This document shows positions 25,215-35,425 of a stretch of 51,418 nucleotides of DNA, in pieces. Origin of the DNA: Verrucomicrobiota bacterium (GTDB lineage: Bacteria > Verrucomicrobiota > Verrucomicrobiia > Opitutales > Opitutaceae); the NCBI GenBank assembly GCA_023426435.1, contig JAFAAS010000142.1, positions 1-51,418 on the forward strand, written 5' to 3'. A program made the translations under genes and the position numbers. The notes beneath the pieces are model-generated. The model was not told where the DNA came from. It worked only from the letters and a program-made list of their open reading frames with translations, and ran no database searches. Position 1 is the first letter of the stretch. Each line of letters begins with the position of its first letter.

Positions 25215-26114
25215 ATGAACGTCACTCCTAAGGACCTGCTCGATGCCGGCGTGCATTTCGGGCACCAAACCAAACGCTGGAACCCCCGCTCGAAGTCGTT
25301 CGTCTTCGATCACCGTCAGGGCATCAGCATCATCGACCTCGGCAAAACCCACGCCGCTCTCGAGAAGGCCTGCGCCTTCGTCGAAGACGCCGTCGCCAAT
25401 GGCGGCAACGTCCTTTTCGTCGGCACCAAACGCCAGGCCAAGGACATCGTCCGCGAAGCCGCCACGTCCACGGGCATGCCCTACTGCGTCGATCGCTGGC
25501 TCGGCGGCACCTTGACCAACTACGAAACCGTCAAGCGCTCCATCGCGAAGTATAAGAAATACCAGCAGCAGGAGCAGAGCGGCGAACTCGCCAAGCTCGC
25601 CTCCAAGGAAGAGGCCGCGATCAAGCGCGAGATGGTCCGCATGCAGAAGAATTTCGCCGGCATCGTCGATATGCCCGGCCTCCCGAACGTCATGTTCGTC
25701 GTCGACGTCAACCACGAGAAGATCGCCGTCGCCGAAGCCGCGCGCTCCAACATCCCGTGTGTTGGCATCGTGGATACGAATTCCGATCCATCCACCCTTT
25801 CGCACCCGATCCCGGGCAACGACGATGCCGTGAAATCCATCCGCATCATCGTCGAGACGATCGTCGGCGCCGTGCAAAACGGCCTCGCCCAGCGCGACTC
25901 GCGCCGCGCCGCTCGCGGTGCCGCCGACCTGAAGGCGGTCGGTGCCGCCTCCGCCGGCCTCACCGCGCCGACCTCGGCTGAAGAAGTCGACCTGTCGCAC
26001 GTCGAAGTCCCGCCGGATGTCGCTCCGCTCGTCGAGGGCGAAGCCGAGACGGAAGCTCCCGTCGTCGCCAAGAAGCCGGTCCGCGCCAAGCGCACCCCGG
26101 TCAAAGCCGAATAA
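25215..26114 (+). CDS. rpsB: 30S ribosomal protein S2
   Basis: A 299-residue S2. The start MNVTPKDLLDAGVHFGHQTKRWNP is standard. Both S2 signatures are present: the N-terminal one, and PNVMFVVDVNHEKIAVAEA with IPCVGIVDTNSDP. A coiled-coil insertion (about 110-145) includes KYKKYQQQEQSGELAKL. The C-terminus carries an Ala/Glu/Val-rich extension of about 60 residues ending in a basic KRTPVKAE tail, longer than E. coli S2 (241). The ATG at 25215 was chosen over upstream in-frame codons. It forms an operon with tsf 21 nt downstream, the conserved bacterial order. Confidence 0.98.
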   Translation: MNVTPKDLLDAGVHFGHQTKRWNPRSKSFVFDHRQGISIIDLGKTHAALEKACAFVEDAVANGGNVLFVGTKRQAKDIVREAATSTGMPYCVDRWLGGTLTNYETVKRSIAKYKKYQQQEQSGELAKLASKEEAAIKREMVRMQKNFAGIVDMPGLPNVMFVVDVNHEKIAVAEAARSNIPCVGIVDTNSDPSTLSHPIPGNDDAVKSIRIIVETIVGAVQNGLAQRDSRRAARGAADLKAVGAASAGLTAPTSAEEVDLSHVEVPPDVAPLVEGEAETEAPVVAKKPVRAKRTPVKAE

Positions 26115-26135
26115 AGCCACCTTCGAAGATCTGAC

Positions 26136-26729
26136 ATGTCCGTCACCATCACCGCTCAAATGGTCAACGACCTCCGCGCCGCCACCGGCGCCGGGTTGCT
26201 CGACTGCAAGAAAGCCCTGACCGAAGCCAACGGCAACATCGAGGAGGCCACCACGATCCTTCGCAAGAAGGGCGCCGCTTCCGCCGCGAAGAAAGCCGAT
26301 CGCGCCACGAAGGAAGGCCTCATCGAAAGCTACATCCACGTCGGCGGCAAAGTCGGCGTGCTCCTCGAAGTGAACTGCGAGACCGACTTCGTTGCCCGCA
26401 ACGAAGACTTCAAGCAGCTCTGCAAAGACCTCTGCCTCCAGATCGCCGCTGCCAATCCGCTCTACGTGAATCGGACCGAAGTTCCCGAAGCCGACCTCAC
26501 CAAGGAGCGCGACATCGCCGCTGCCCAGGTCCAGGGCAAGCCGCCCGCGGCCGTGCAGAAGATCGTCGAGGGCAAGCTCGACAAGTTCTATTCCACGATC
26601 GTGCTGGTCGATCAGCCGTTCGTGAAGGAGCCCGAGAAGACCGTGAAGGACATCATCACGGAAAAGATCACGAAGATCGGCGAAAACATCCAGGTTCGTC
26701 GCTTCACCCGCTACCAGCTCGGCGCCTAA
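26136..26729 (+). CDS. tsf: Translation elongation factor Ts (short form)
   Basis: A 197-residue EF-Ts, the nucleotide exchange factor for EF-Tu. The N-terminal UBA-like domain has LRAATGAGLLDCKKALTEANG (signature 1) and the EF-Tu-contacting core has VLLEVNCETDFVARNEDF (signature 2). Only one core subdomain is present, as in the short EF-Ts of Thermus and cyanobacteria, compared with 283 residues in E. coli. It follows rpsB and is closed by a strong terminator. Confidence 0.97.
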   Translation: MSVTITAQMVNDLRAATGAGLLDCKKALTEANGNIEEATTILRKKGAASAAKKADRATKEGLIESYIHVGGKVGVLLEVNCETDFVARNEDFKQLCKDLCLQIAAANPLYVNRTEVPEADLTKERDIAAAQVQGKPPAAVQKIVEGKLDKFYSTIVLVDQPFVKEPEKTVKDIITEKITKIGENIQVRRFTRYQLGA

Positions 26730-26751
26730 ACGCTTCGCTCGCTTTATCCCA

Positions 26752-26781
26752 AGCGCCCCGATTTCTCGGGGCGCTTTTTTT
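26752..26781 (+). terminator. Rho-independent terminator of rpsB-tsf
   Basis: AGCGCCCCG / CGGGGCGCT, 9-bp stem with a 6-nt loop, followed by seven T residues, 22 nt after tsf. Confidence 0.95.
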
Positions 26782-26847
26782 GGCCGCCAACTGCAGTTGG
26801 CAGCAATTCATGTCGATTCCCCCTTACTCGAAGCCCAGCTTCGCTGC

Positions 26848-27261
26848 ATGAACGTCTCCCGCCTTCAGATCGTCGCACGCGGCCTGACGCACCGCTGCCC
26901 GAACTGCGGCAGCCGGACGCTTTTCAAGCCCGGCAAGCTCTTCGAGCTAAACCGCTCGTGCCCGACCTGCGGTTTCCGTTTCGAACGCGATAACGACGAG
27001 GGATTCTATCTCGGATCGCTCTCGCTCAATTACGGCGTGACGCTCGTCTGCTACCTCGTTCCCGTCGCCTTGCTCGCTTATTCCGAAGTCGTGAGCGTCA
27101 CGACCGCGACCGTGCTCGCCATCGCCGGCGCCGTCCTCGTTCCCGCCCTGCTCTATCGTTCTTCGCGCAGCTGGTGGTTCATGAATTATTATTTGCTGTT
27201 TCCCCACCATCTTCCGGCCAATGGCGGAACGGGCCAGGCGGGTCAGGACAACAACGTCTGA
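26848..27261 (+). CDS. DUF983 family small membrane protein
   Basis: A 137-residue protein with an N-terminal four-cysteine zinc-ribbon-like part: CPNCGSRTLF (about 18) and CPTCGFRFERDNDEGFYLG (about 39). Two transmembrane helices follow (about 63-83 and 88-108), then a YYLLFPHH tail. This order, CPxCG ... CxxCG ... D-x-(G) ... two helices, is the DUF983 pattern. Function is unknown; the family is sometimes found near cytochrome oxidase genes. The ATG at 26848 follows a small palindrome CGAAGC-CCA-GCTTCG at 26829. It converges with the DNA ligase gene. Confidence 0.88.
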   Translation: MNVSRLQIVARGLTHRCPNCGSRTLFKPGKLFELNRSCPTCGFRFERDNDEGFYLGSLSLNYGVTLVCYLVPVALLAYSEVVSVTTATVLAIAGAVLVPALLYRSSRSWWFMNYYLLFPHHLPANGGTGQAGQDNNV

Positions 27262-27286
27262 CGACGTCCGTTTCGTCTCGTCGAGC

Positions 27287-29113
27287 TCACGGGCCAAGTT
27301 CGTGCAACGCCCTGAGCTCCCGTTGAACGTCCTGCCGGCGCAAATACACCGCCAACTCCTCCGCCGCCGCAGCGCCCAGTCCTTCAACTTCCCGCCACTG
27401 CTCCTCGGTCGCAGTCGCCATCGCCGCCAGCGAACCGAAATGATCCGCCGCACGCTTCGCCACCACCGCGCCCACGCCCGGTAATCCCAACCCGTGCACC
27501 ACGCGCGAAAGCTCCGCGCGACGGCTCTCCGCGATCGCCGCGATCAGCGTTTCCGCCGAAGCACGACGCAACCGCGTCGACGCCACAATCTCCTCCGGTC
27601 GCAACGCATAAAGATCCGCGATGCTCCTGAGTTTCTCCGCGTCCACCAACGCGTCGATGGTCGCCGGTCCCAACCCTCGGATTCCCACCGCGCGCGTCGA
27701 CGCGAAATGCCGCAACCGGCCTTTCAACTGCGCCGGACACGCGGGATTCGGACAACGCCGCGCCGCCGCTCCTTTCAGCTCCTCGATCTCGGCCTCGCAA
27801 TCCGGGCAACGCGCCGGGAACACAAACGGCGCCACCTCAGCGCCGCGTCGCGCCAAATCCACACCCACGATTCTCGGCACCACTTCTCCCGCCCGCTCGA
27901 GCAACACATAATCCCCCACCCGCAGGTCCCGCCGCGCGATCTCGTCCGCATTGTGCAATGTCGCTCGCGCAATCGTGCTCCCGCCCAGCTGCACCGGCTC
28001 GAGTTCCGCCACAGGCGTCAACACCCCGCTGCGCCCCACTTGAATCCGAATCGCACGCAAACGCGTCGCCACCCGCTCCGGCGCATACTTGAACGCCACC
28101 GCCCACCGCGGCGCGTCACGCGCCTCACCCAGCGCGCGCTGCATCGCGCGCGAATCGATTTTCAACACGACTCCATCGGTTGGATACAGCCAGGTAGCAC
28201 GAGCCCGCCCCCACTCGCGCACGACACGCATCGCCGTCTCGAAAGAATCCGCCGTCGTCGTGATCTGCGCCACCGGCAGCCCCCAGGCTCGCAAACGCTG
28301 CCGGAGCTCAGTCTGCGACGTCGGCTCGCCCGCTCCCTCCCATCCTCCGACACCAAAGAAAACGATCTCCAATCGCCGGGGTTCCACCGCATCGCTCATC
28401 GCCTGCTTCAACGTGCCCACCGCAAGATTGCGGGGACTCGCAAACTCCGTATCGCCGTCTTCAACGCGCGCGCGATTGATTCGATCGAACTCCGCCAAGG
28501 TCATGAACACCTCGCCGCGCACTTCGACGATCTCCGGCGCCTCCGCGCTCATCGCATCGAACGTTTCCGGCAATGAACAAAACCGCCGCACGCTCTCCGT
28601 CACATCGTCGCCTTCATCGCCATTCCCCCTCGTCACCACGCGCTGCAGCTTTCCTTTCACATAAGTCGCCGCGACCGCCAGACCGTCGTATTTAGGTTCG
28701 ATCACCACCGCCACGGGCTGATCCGAAACGACCCGCTTCACCCGCTCGAACCACCCCTCCAGCTCCGCTTCAGAATACACTTTCTCCAACCCCAGCATCC
28801 GCTGCAGGTGCGGCTGCTTCCCCAAGCCGTCAACCCGATCGTCGCCCAACTCCGCTCCCTTCACTTCGGCCGCTATTTCCGGAAATCGTTCGCGCAGCCC
28901 AGCCAGTTCCCGTTTCAACGCGTCGTATTCCGCATCGCTGATCTCCGGCTGTGCCGCGCGAAAATAAAGGTCATCGTGACGCGCGATCTCCGCCGCGAGA
29001 AATCGCATCCTCGCCTCGCCTTCATCTGCTCGCTCCGCCGCATCCAGCGCCGACAACGCCAGCGAACCACCCAGCAGCAGCGCACCGATGAACCAACGAC
29101 GAAACGAGACCAT
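27287..29113 (-). CDS. NAD-dependent DNA ligase with N-terminal export signal, no BRCT domain
   Basis: A 608-residue LigA-type ligase. Residues 1-28 form a signal peptide (basic MVSFRRW, then FIGALLLGGSLALSAL, then DAA). Then follow in order domain Ia for NAD (ARHDDLYF, EISDAEYDAL), and the adenylation domain with catalytic lysine in EPKYDGLAV (about 140) and TRGNGDEGDDVT. EVRGEVF, PTDGVVLKI and WAVAFKY come next. The OB fold has QVGRSGVLTPVA and TLHNADEI. The Cys4 zinc finger CPDCEAE...CPNPACPAQ and the helix-hairpin-helix domain end the protein. The usual C-terminal BRCT domain is missing (typical LigA 670). All catalytic residues are present. An internal ATG at 29008 would give a cytosolic form. 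It is 73 nt downstream of the PhnP-like gene, same strand. Confidence 0.93.
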   Translation of the reverse strand: MVSFRRWFIGALLLGGSLALSALDAAERADEGEARMRFLAAEIARHDDLYFRAAQPEISDAEYDALKRELAGLRERFPEIAAEVKGAELGDDRVDGLGKQPHLQRMLGLEKVYSEAELEGWFERVKRVVSDQPVAVVIEPKYDGLAVAATYVKGKLQRVVTRGNGDEGDDVTESVRRFCSLPETFDAMSAEAPEIVEVRGEVFMTLAEFDRINRARVEDGDTEFASPRNLAVGTLKQAMSDAVEPRRLEIVFFGVGGWEGAGEPTSQTELRQRLRAWGLPVAQITTTADSFETAMRVVREWGRARATWLYPTDGVVLKIDSRAMQRALGEARDAPRWAVAFKYAPERVATRLRAIRIQVGRSGVLTPVAELEPVQLGGSTIARATLHNADEIARRDLRVGDYVLLERAGEVVPRIVGVDLARRGAEVAPFVFPARCPDCEAEIEELKGAAARRCPNPACPAQLKGRLRHFASTRAVGIRGLGPATIDALVDAEKLRSIADLYALRPEEIVASTRLRRASAETLIAAIAESRRAELSRVVHGLGLPGVGAVVAKRAADHFGSLAAMATATEEQWREVEGLGAAAAEELAVYLRRQDVQRELRALHELGP

Positions 29114-29186
29114 GGACGGTAAACTGCACCATTCCCGCCCAACGAAAAAGTTTTGCGTCAGCTACAACGCGTCATACGCCCCGCAC

Positions 29187-29966
29187 TTAAAGCGTTAGCC
29201 GAAGTCCGTCTTGGGCGAGCCGCACACCCGCCGGCATTTCCGCCTCGGTCGTCGCGTGATCGTTGAGGTGCGTGAGATGAGTCAGCAACGTCAGTCGCGC
29301 TCCCACTTCGCGCGCGGCGTCCAACGCCTCGGGAATGCTCATGTGCGAGGGATGCGGATCCGGACGAAGCCCATCGAGCACCACCACGTCCGCGCCGCGC
29401 GCCATCTCCACCGCCTCGCGTGTGAGCCGCTTGCAATCGGTATAATAAACAAACCGCTTCCCACTGCTGCGCTCCGTGAACGCCAGCCCCAGCGTATTCA
29501 ATCCGCCGTGCGGCAAGAGCGTGGATTCGATCGTGCCTTGGGGCAGCTCGAGCCGGCTCGGCATGCTGAGCAATTTGAACGCCGCATACCCGCGCGACAC
29601 CGGCCGCTCCGCCACCGCGTAAGGAAAAATCGAGAGCACGCGCGCGAAGCCTTCCTCCGTCGTATAAACCGGCAGCGCCGTCTCGCCGTGCAGATCACAA
29701 AAGCGCCGCAGGTCATCCATGCCCGTGATGTGATCCGCATGCCCATGCGTGAGGATGAAAAAATCCACCCAACGAATATCGTTCGCCAGGCATTGCAGGC
29801 GAAACTCCGGCGCCGCATCGACCTGCACGTGCAACCCGTCCATCACGACGTGAATCGAAGCTCGCGTTCGCTTGTTGCGGGGATCGGCGGACGTGCACAC
29901 CGCGCAATCGCACGCGATCATCGGCACACCCTGCGACGTCCCCGTTCCGAGAAACACGACTTCCAT
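29187..29966 (-). CDS. Metallo-beta-lactamase-fold hydrolase (PhnP-like phosphodiesterase)
   Basis: A 259-residue MBL-fold protein. It starts MEVVFLGTGTSQGVPMIAC with the cysteine-rich ACDCAVCTSADPRNKRTR segment typical of PhnP-like proteins. The metal site ILTHGHADHITGMDDLR (about 75-85) is intact, with further ligands in LLPHGG (about 157), YYTDCK (about 179) and LLTHLTHLNDH. PhnP itself cleaves cyclic phosphoribosyl phosphates. Here there is no phosphonate cluster, so the substrate is open. I chose the ATG at 29966, as the fold begins there. Probably co-transcribed with the DNA ligase downstream. Confidence 0.9.
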   Translation of the reverse strand: MEVVFLGTGTSQGVPMIACDCAVCTSADPRNKRTRASIHVVMDGLHVQVDAAPEFRLQCLANDIRWVDFFILTHGHADHITGMDDLRRFCDLHGETALPVYTTEEGFARVLSIFPYAVAERPVSRGYAAFKLLSMPSRLELPQGTIESTLLPHGGLNTLGLAFTERSSGKRFVYYTDCKRLTREAVEMARGADVVVLDGLRPDPHPSHMSIPEALDAAREVGARLTLLTHLTHLNDHATTEAEMPAGVRLAQDGLRLTL

Positions 29967-29990
29967 AACCACGAGCGTGCGCTCCGCCGT

Positions 29991-30013
29991 AGCACGGTCA
30001 ACCTGACCGTGCT
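29991..30013. repeat. Intergenic palindrome, family B (CGGTCAACCTGACCG type)
   Basis: Perfect 10-bp arms AGCACGGTCA and TGACCGTGCT with loop ACC, in the 5' region of the PhnP-like gene. A copy with the same arm length and identical loop lies at 42315-42337. A third, decayed copy makes the terminator at 43698-43720. Confidence 0.8.
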
Positions 30014-30085
30014 GGATCCTTCTCCCGCGCCCCCAAGCACCCGCGAGAAATCCAAGTCGGCCACAAAGCGCGCATTCACCGCATC

Positions 30086-30119
30086 CCAAAAAAAAGGCGC
30101 GCCCCGAAGAGCGCGCCTT
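30086..30119 (-). terminator. Rho-independent terminator of groEL
   Basis: On the minus strand AAGGCGCGC / GCGCGCCTT, 9-bp stem, followed by a run of eight or nine T residues. It lies 54 nt after the groEL stop. Confidence 0.93.
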
Positions 30120-30173
30120 GAAGTTGATGGTTTGCTTGGTGTTCGAACTCGAACGACTGAGCGACGACTACGC

Positions 30174-31805
<1,632 letters not shown>

Positions 31806-31850
31806 GTTGAGTGATTTGAGATTTTAAATTTCAGATTTGATCGCGAAGCC

Positions 31851-32147
31851 TCAGCCAATAACGCCGAGGATGTCGTCCTCGCGGACGAGCGTGTATTTCT
31901 TTTCCTGGAGCTTCACTTCGGTGCCGCCGTATTTGCTGATCAGCACGCGGTCGCCGACCTTCACCTCGAACGGCGTGACCTTGCCGTCATCGCCCTTCTT
32001 GCCGGTGCCGAGGGCAATCACTTTGGCCTCCTGGGGTTTTTCTTTCGCGCTGTCCGGGATGATGATTCCGCCACGGACCTGCTCTTTTTCTTCGATGTGC
32101 TCGACGAGCACGCGATCGCCGATGGGCTTGATGTTAACGTTAGCCAT
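31851..32147 (-). CDS. groES: 10 kDa co-chaperonin GroES
   Basis: A 98-residue co-chaperonin, the family's usual size. It starts IKPIGDRVLVEHIEEKEQ and has the mobile loop EQVRGGIIIPDSAKEKPQEA, which docks on GroEL. GTGKKGDDGKVTPFEVKVGDRVLISKYGGTE follows. It lies between dnaK (91 nt upstream) and groEL. The sequence before its ATG, CCACCTCC at 17-24 nt upstream, resembles an anti-Shine-Dalgarno rather than a ribosome-binding site. Confidence 0.98.
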   Translation of the reverse strand: MANVNIKPIGDRVLVEHIEEKEQVRGGIIIPDSAKEKPQEAKVIALGTGKKGDDGKVTPFEVKVGDRVLISKYGGTEVKLQEKKYTLVREDDILGVIG

Positions 32148-32194
32148 ATTGGTTGGTTTTACTTATCTGGAGGTGGTTGTTTTGGTGTAGCAAA

Positions 32195-32227
32195 GCGCGC
32201 CGGCTGCGAATCTCGCAACAGGCGCGC
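32195..32227 (-). other. Intercistronic hairpin between dnaK and groES
   Basis: Outer stem GCGCGCC/GGCGCGC (32195-32201 with 32221-32227) encloses an inner stem TGCGA/TCGCA (32204-32208 with 32213-32217). It starts 12 nt after the dnaK stop. No T-run follows on the minus strand, so an RNA-processing, stabilising or partial-attenuation role is likelier than full termination. Confidence 0.6.
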
Positions 32228-32238
32228 AAAGGGAAAAC

Positions 32239-34176
32239 TTACTTCTTCTTGTCGTCGTCCACGACTTCGAAGTCGGCGTCCACAACGTCCGCTTTCTTCT
32301 CCGTCTTCTTCGCCGATCCGGCCGAGGCTTCGGAGCCCGCTTCCGCCGCACCCGCGCCCGCCGCCTGAGCAGCCTGCTGGGCTTCCGCGTAGAGCTCGCC
32401 GCCAAGCGCGGTCAGCTTTTCCTGAGCCGACTTCATCCGCGCCGCGTCGTCGGACTCAAGATCCTTCTTCGCTTCCGCGATCGCCGATTCGATCTTCGAC
32501 TTCTTGTCCGCGGGGAGCTTGTCGCCCGCTTCCTTGAGCGTCTTCTCGATCTGATAAATTGTGGAGTCGAGCTGGTTCTTCGCCTCGACCGCTTCCTTGC
32601 GTTTGCGGTCCTCTTCGGCGTGAAGCTCGGCTTCCTTCGTCATCTTCTCGACTTCTTCCTTCGAGAGACCCGACGAACCTTGGATCGTGATCTTCTGGTC
32701 CTTGCCCGTGCCGAGATCCTTCGCCGATACGTGGAGAATGCCGTTCGCGTCGATGTCGAACGTCACCTCGATCTGCGGCGTGCCACGCGGCGCCGGCGGA
32801 ATGCCGTCGAGCTTGAACGTGCCGAGCACTTTGTTGTCGCGCGACATCGGCCGCTCGCCTTGCAGCACCACGATTTCCACGCCGGGTTGATTATCGGCGT
32901 AAGTCGAAAACACCTGCGTCTTCTTCGACGGAATCGTCGTGTTGCGCGGAATCATCGGCGTCGCCACCTGGCCCGCCGTCTCGATACCGAGCGTCAACGG
33001 CGTCACGTCGAGCAGAAGCACATCGCGCACTTCACCCTTCAACACGCCGCCTTGGATCGCCGCGCCCACCGCGACGACTTCGTCCGGATTCACGCCTTGA
33101 TGCGGCTGCTTGCCCGCAAGTTCCTTCGCCACGTCGATCACCTTCGGCATGCGCGTCATGCCGCCGACGAGCACGAGTTCATCGATCTGCGACGACGAGA
33201 GATCCGCGTCCTTCAGACAGTTCTTGAAGGGCGGTTTGCAACGCTCGAAGAGCGAATCGCAGATCTGCTCCAACCGCGCCCGCGTGAGCTGCACATTGAG
33301 GTGCTTCGGACCCGAAGCATCCGCCGTGATGAACGGCAGGTTGATATCAACCGACTGCGTCGAAGAGAGCGCGATCTTCGCCTTTTCCGCCTCCTCCTTC
33401 AAACGCTGCAACGCCATCGGATCCTTCCGCAGGTCGATGCCGTTTTCCTTCTTAAATTCGTCAACCAGCCACGAGATCACCGCTTCGTCCCAGTTGTCGC
33501 CGCCGAGATGCGTGTCGCCATTCGTCGCCTTCACTTCGAAGACGCCGTCGCCGATTTCGAGCACCGACACGTCAAACGTGCCGCCGCCCAAATCGAACAC
33601 CGCGATCTTTTCATCCTTCTTCTTGTCGAGCCCGTAAGCCAGCGACGCCGCCGTCGGCTCGTTGATGATGCGCAACACTTCGAGACCCGCGATCTTGCCC
33701 GCGTCCTTCGTCGCCTGGCGTTGCGAGTCATTGAAGTAAGCCGGCACCGTGATCACCGCCTGCGTGATCTTCTCGCCGAGATACGCTTCCGCATCAGCCT
33801 TCAACTTGCCGAGCACGAACGCCGAAATCTGCTGCGGCGCGAACTGCTCCGCCTTATCGCCAACCTGCACTTCAATGTAAGCGTCGCCATTCTTTCCTTC
33901 GACGACTTTGAAGGGCATGTTCTTCGCCTCTTCGCGAACCTCGGTGAATTTGCGCCCAATCAGACGCTTCGAGGAAAATACCGTGTTGCGGGGATTCGTG
34001 ACCGCCTGGCGTTTAGCCGCCTGGCCCACCAACCGCTCGCCCGATTTCGTGAAAGCCACGACCGACGGGGTGGTGCGGGCGCCCTCCGCATTGGGGATCA
34101 CCACCGGCTCGCCGCCCTCCATCACCGCCATGCACGAGTTCGTGGTGCCAAGATCGATACCTAAAATTCGGCTCAT
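32239..34176 (-). CDS. dnaK: Chaperone protein DnaK (Hsp70)
   Basis: A 645-residue Hsp70. Nucleotide-binding domain (1-385): GIDLGTTNSCMAVMEG, VFDLGGGTFDVSVLEIGDG (about 195) and VLVGGMTRMPKVID (about 335). The interdomain linker VLLLDVTPLTLGIE, the substrate-binding domain (about 395-505) and the helical lid follow. The C-terminal tail is Ala/Glu-rich and ends VVDADFEVVDDDKKK. A strong GGGGAGGAT ribosome-binding stretch precedes the ATG. grpE, dnaJ and hrcA are not adjacent. I find no CIRCE inverted repeat in the 230 nt upstream. Confidence 0.99.
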   Translation of the reverse strand: MSRILGIDLGTTNSCMAVMEGGEPVVIPNAEGARTTPSVVAFTKSGERLVGQAAKRQAVTNPRNTVFSSKRLIGRKFTEVREEAKNMPFKVVEGKNGDAYIEVQVGDKAEQFAPQQISAFVLGKLKADAEAYLGEKITQAVITVPAYFNDSQRQATKDAGKIAGLEVLRIINEPTAASLAYGLDKKKDEKIAVFDLGGGTFDVSVLEIGDGVFEVKATNGDTHLGGDNWDEAVISWLVDEFKKENGIDLRKDPMALQRLKEEAEKAKIALSSTQSVDINLPFITADASGPKHLNVQLTRARLEQICDSLFERCKPPFKNCLKDADLSSSQIDELVLVGGMTRMPKVIDVAKELAGKQPHQGVNPDEVVAVGAAIQGGVLKGEVRDVLLLDVTPLTLGIETAGQVATPMIPRNTTIPSKKTQVFSTYADNQPGVEIVVLQGERPMSRDNKVLGTFKLDGIPPAPRGTPQIEVTFDIDANGILHVSAKDLGTGKDQKITIQGSSGLSKEEVEKMTKEAELHAEEDRKRKEAVEAKNQLDSTIYQIEKTLKEAGDKLPADKKSKIESAIAEAKKDLESDDAARMKSAQEKLTALGGELYAEAQQAAQAAGAGAAEAGSEASAGSAKKTEKKADVVDADFEVVDDDKKK

Positions 34177-34406
34177 ATCCTCCCCGTTAGCAATGCATGT
34201 GCTCAGAATTTGGATACTTACCCAACCATCGTTACATCAACATCTAGAAATCTTACATCTCGCTCCCGCTCCAACCGCCGCTCCGCGAAATCGCGCCACC
34301 ATGTCCCACCTTGTCTCAACCTCGCCGAACGCGCTGAGTCACCTGTGACACGGCGCACGACTCACGCCGGTTGAATTTCGACCTGCCCGCCATAATCTCT
34401 CGCGCC

Positions 34407-35090
34407 ATGGAATTGGAGATCCTCCTGCCCGAAGAACTGCCCGTGATGACGCTCCCGAACGTCACGTTCTTCCCTCAGGCCCTCATGCCGCTGCACATCT
34501 TCGAACCGCGCTACCGGCAAATGCTCAAAGACGTCCTCGCCACCAACCGCCTCTTCGCCGTCGCCGGCCTCAACGAAAAACTCCTCGGCCAATCCGACCA
34601 ATTCGAACCGCCTCACCGCATCGCCAGCGTCGGCATCGTGCGCGCCTGCCAGAAAAATCCCGACGACACCTCCAATCTCCTTCTCCAAGGCCTCTGTCGC
34701 ATCGAGCTCCTGGAAATCCTCTCCAACGACCCTTACCGCCGCGTGCGCGCCCGCGCCCTGCTCAGCCAGGACGGCGGCGCGCCCAACGACAACCTCCGCC
34801 TCCGTTCCGAACTCGCGCGCCTGATCACGCTGAAGCAAAAACTCGGCGGCACCCTCCAGCCCGAAATCACCAACTTCCTCCGCACCGTCGAAGACCCCGA
34901 AACCTTCGTCGATCTCGCCGCCTTCAGCCTCTGCGACGACCAGCCGTTCAAACAAAAGCTGCTCGAAACGCTCGATATCCACGCCCGCCTCGCGCTCTTC
35001 AACACACAACTGCGCCACGAAATCGACGCCCTCAAACTGCAGAAGAAACTTCAAGGCCGCCTTTCCGACGAACGCATCGCCGAGAACTGA
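34407..35090 (+). CDS. Lon-protease N-terminal-domain-like (LON substrate-binding) protein
   Basis: A 227-residue stand-alone LON domain: LPVMTLPNVTFFPQALMPLHIFEPRYRQML (about 11-40) is the family signature. It ends with a charged helical region. It has no ATPase or protease domain, so it is not Lon itself. Such proteins are common and of unknown function, possibly adaptors. The ATG at 34407 was preferred over an upstream TTG at 34371. It is divergent from dnaK and convergent with tRNA-Thr. Confidence 0.9.
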   Translation: MELEILLPEELPVMTLPNVTFFPQALMPLHIFEPRYRQMLKDVLATNRLFAVAGLNEKLLGQSDQFEPPHRIASVGIVRACQKNPDDTSNLLLQGLCRIELLEILSNDPYRRVRARALLSQDGGAPNDNLRLRSELARLITLKQKLGGTLQPEITNFLRTVEDPETFVDLAAFSLCDDQPFKQKLLETLDIHARLALFNTQLRHEIDALKLQKKLQGRLSDERIAEN

Positions 35091-35094
35091 CACG

Positions 35095-35130
35095 AAAAAC
35101 CCCGCGCAGCCGAAGCCACGCGGGGTTCTT
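35095..35130. terminator. Bidirectional terminator, LON protein / tRNA-Thr
   Basis: AACCCCGCG / CGCGGGGTT, 9-bp stem with a 12-nt loop, 5 nt after the LON gene. The minus strand ends in TTTTTCG and suits termination of the tRNA. The plus-strand tail TTCTT is weaker. Confidence 0.85.
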
Positions 35131-35134
35131 CAAA

Positions 35135-35210
35135 TGGAGCCGAGCATCGGACTCGAACCGACGACCCACGCTTTACGAAAGCGTTGCTCTACCAACTGAG
35201 CTAGCTCGGC
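35135..35210 (-). tRNA. tRNA-Thr (anticodon CGT)
   Basis: A 76-nt cloverleaf with encoded CCA. Acceptor GCCGAGC pairs with GCTCGGC; D-arm GCTCAGTTGGTAGAGC; anticodon stem ACGCT/AGCGT around TTCGTAA (CGT, reading ACG); T-arm GTCGGTTCGAGTCCGAT. Discriminator base U. Confidence 0.97.
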
Positions 35211-35425
35211 AAAATTCTGATTCAGAGAGAGCTGCAGCCTTCCGCCGCACTCGCCTCTTCAACTTATCGCCCAAAATCGATCCGGAAGCGCTCGATCGCT
35301 AAAAACCGAGTCGCGCTCAAATCGCATCATCACGGGCAGGCAAAGAACCAATTTCGTCCAAAGACGAGTGGCGGGTATTACGCCCCGGTCAAACCACCTG
35401 ACAAGCAATTTCGCCGGTCGACGAT

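Noticed and set aside
32620..34164. A 514-codon frame opposite dnaK
   Set aside because: Arg/His-rich antisense translation of dnaK codons; long shadows opposite dnaK are well known in GC-rich genomes.
34177..34406. Possible CIRCE element: TTAGCA...TGCT at about 34191-34206
   Set aside because: The half-sites match only TTAGCA/TGCT with a 7-nt spacer; CIRCE requires TTAGCACTC-N9-GAGTGCTAA.
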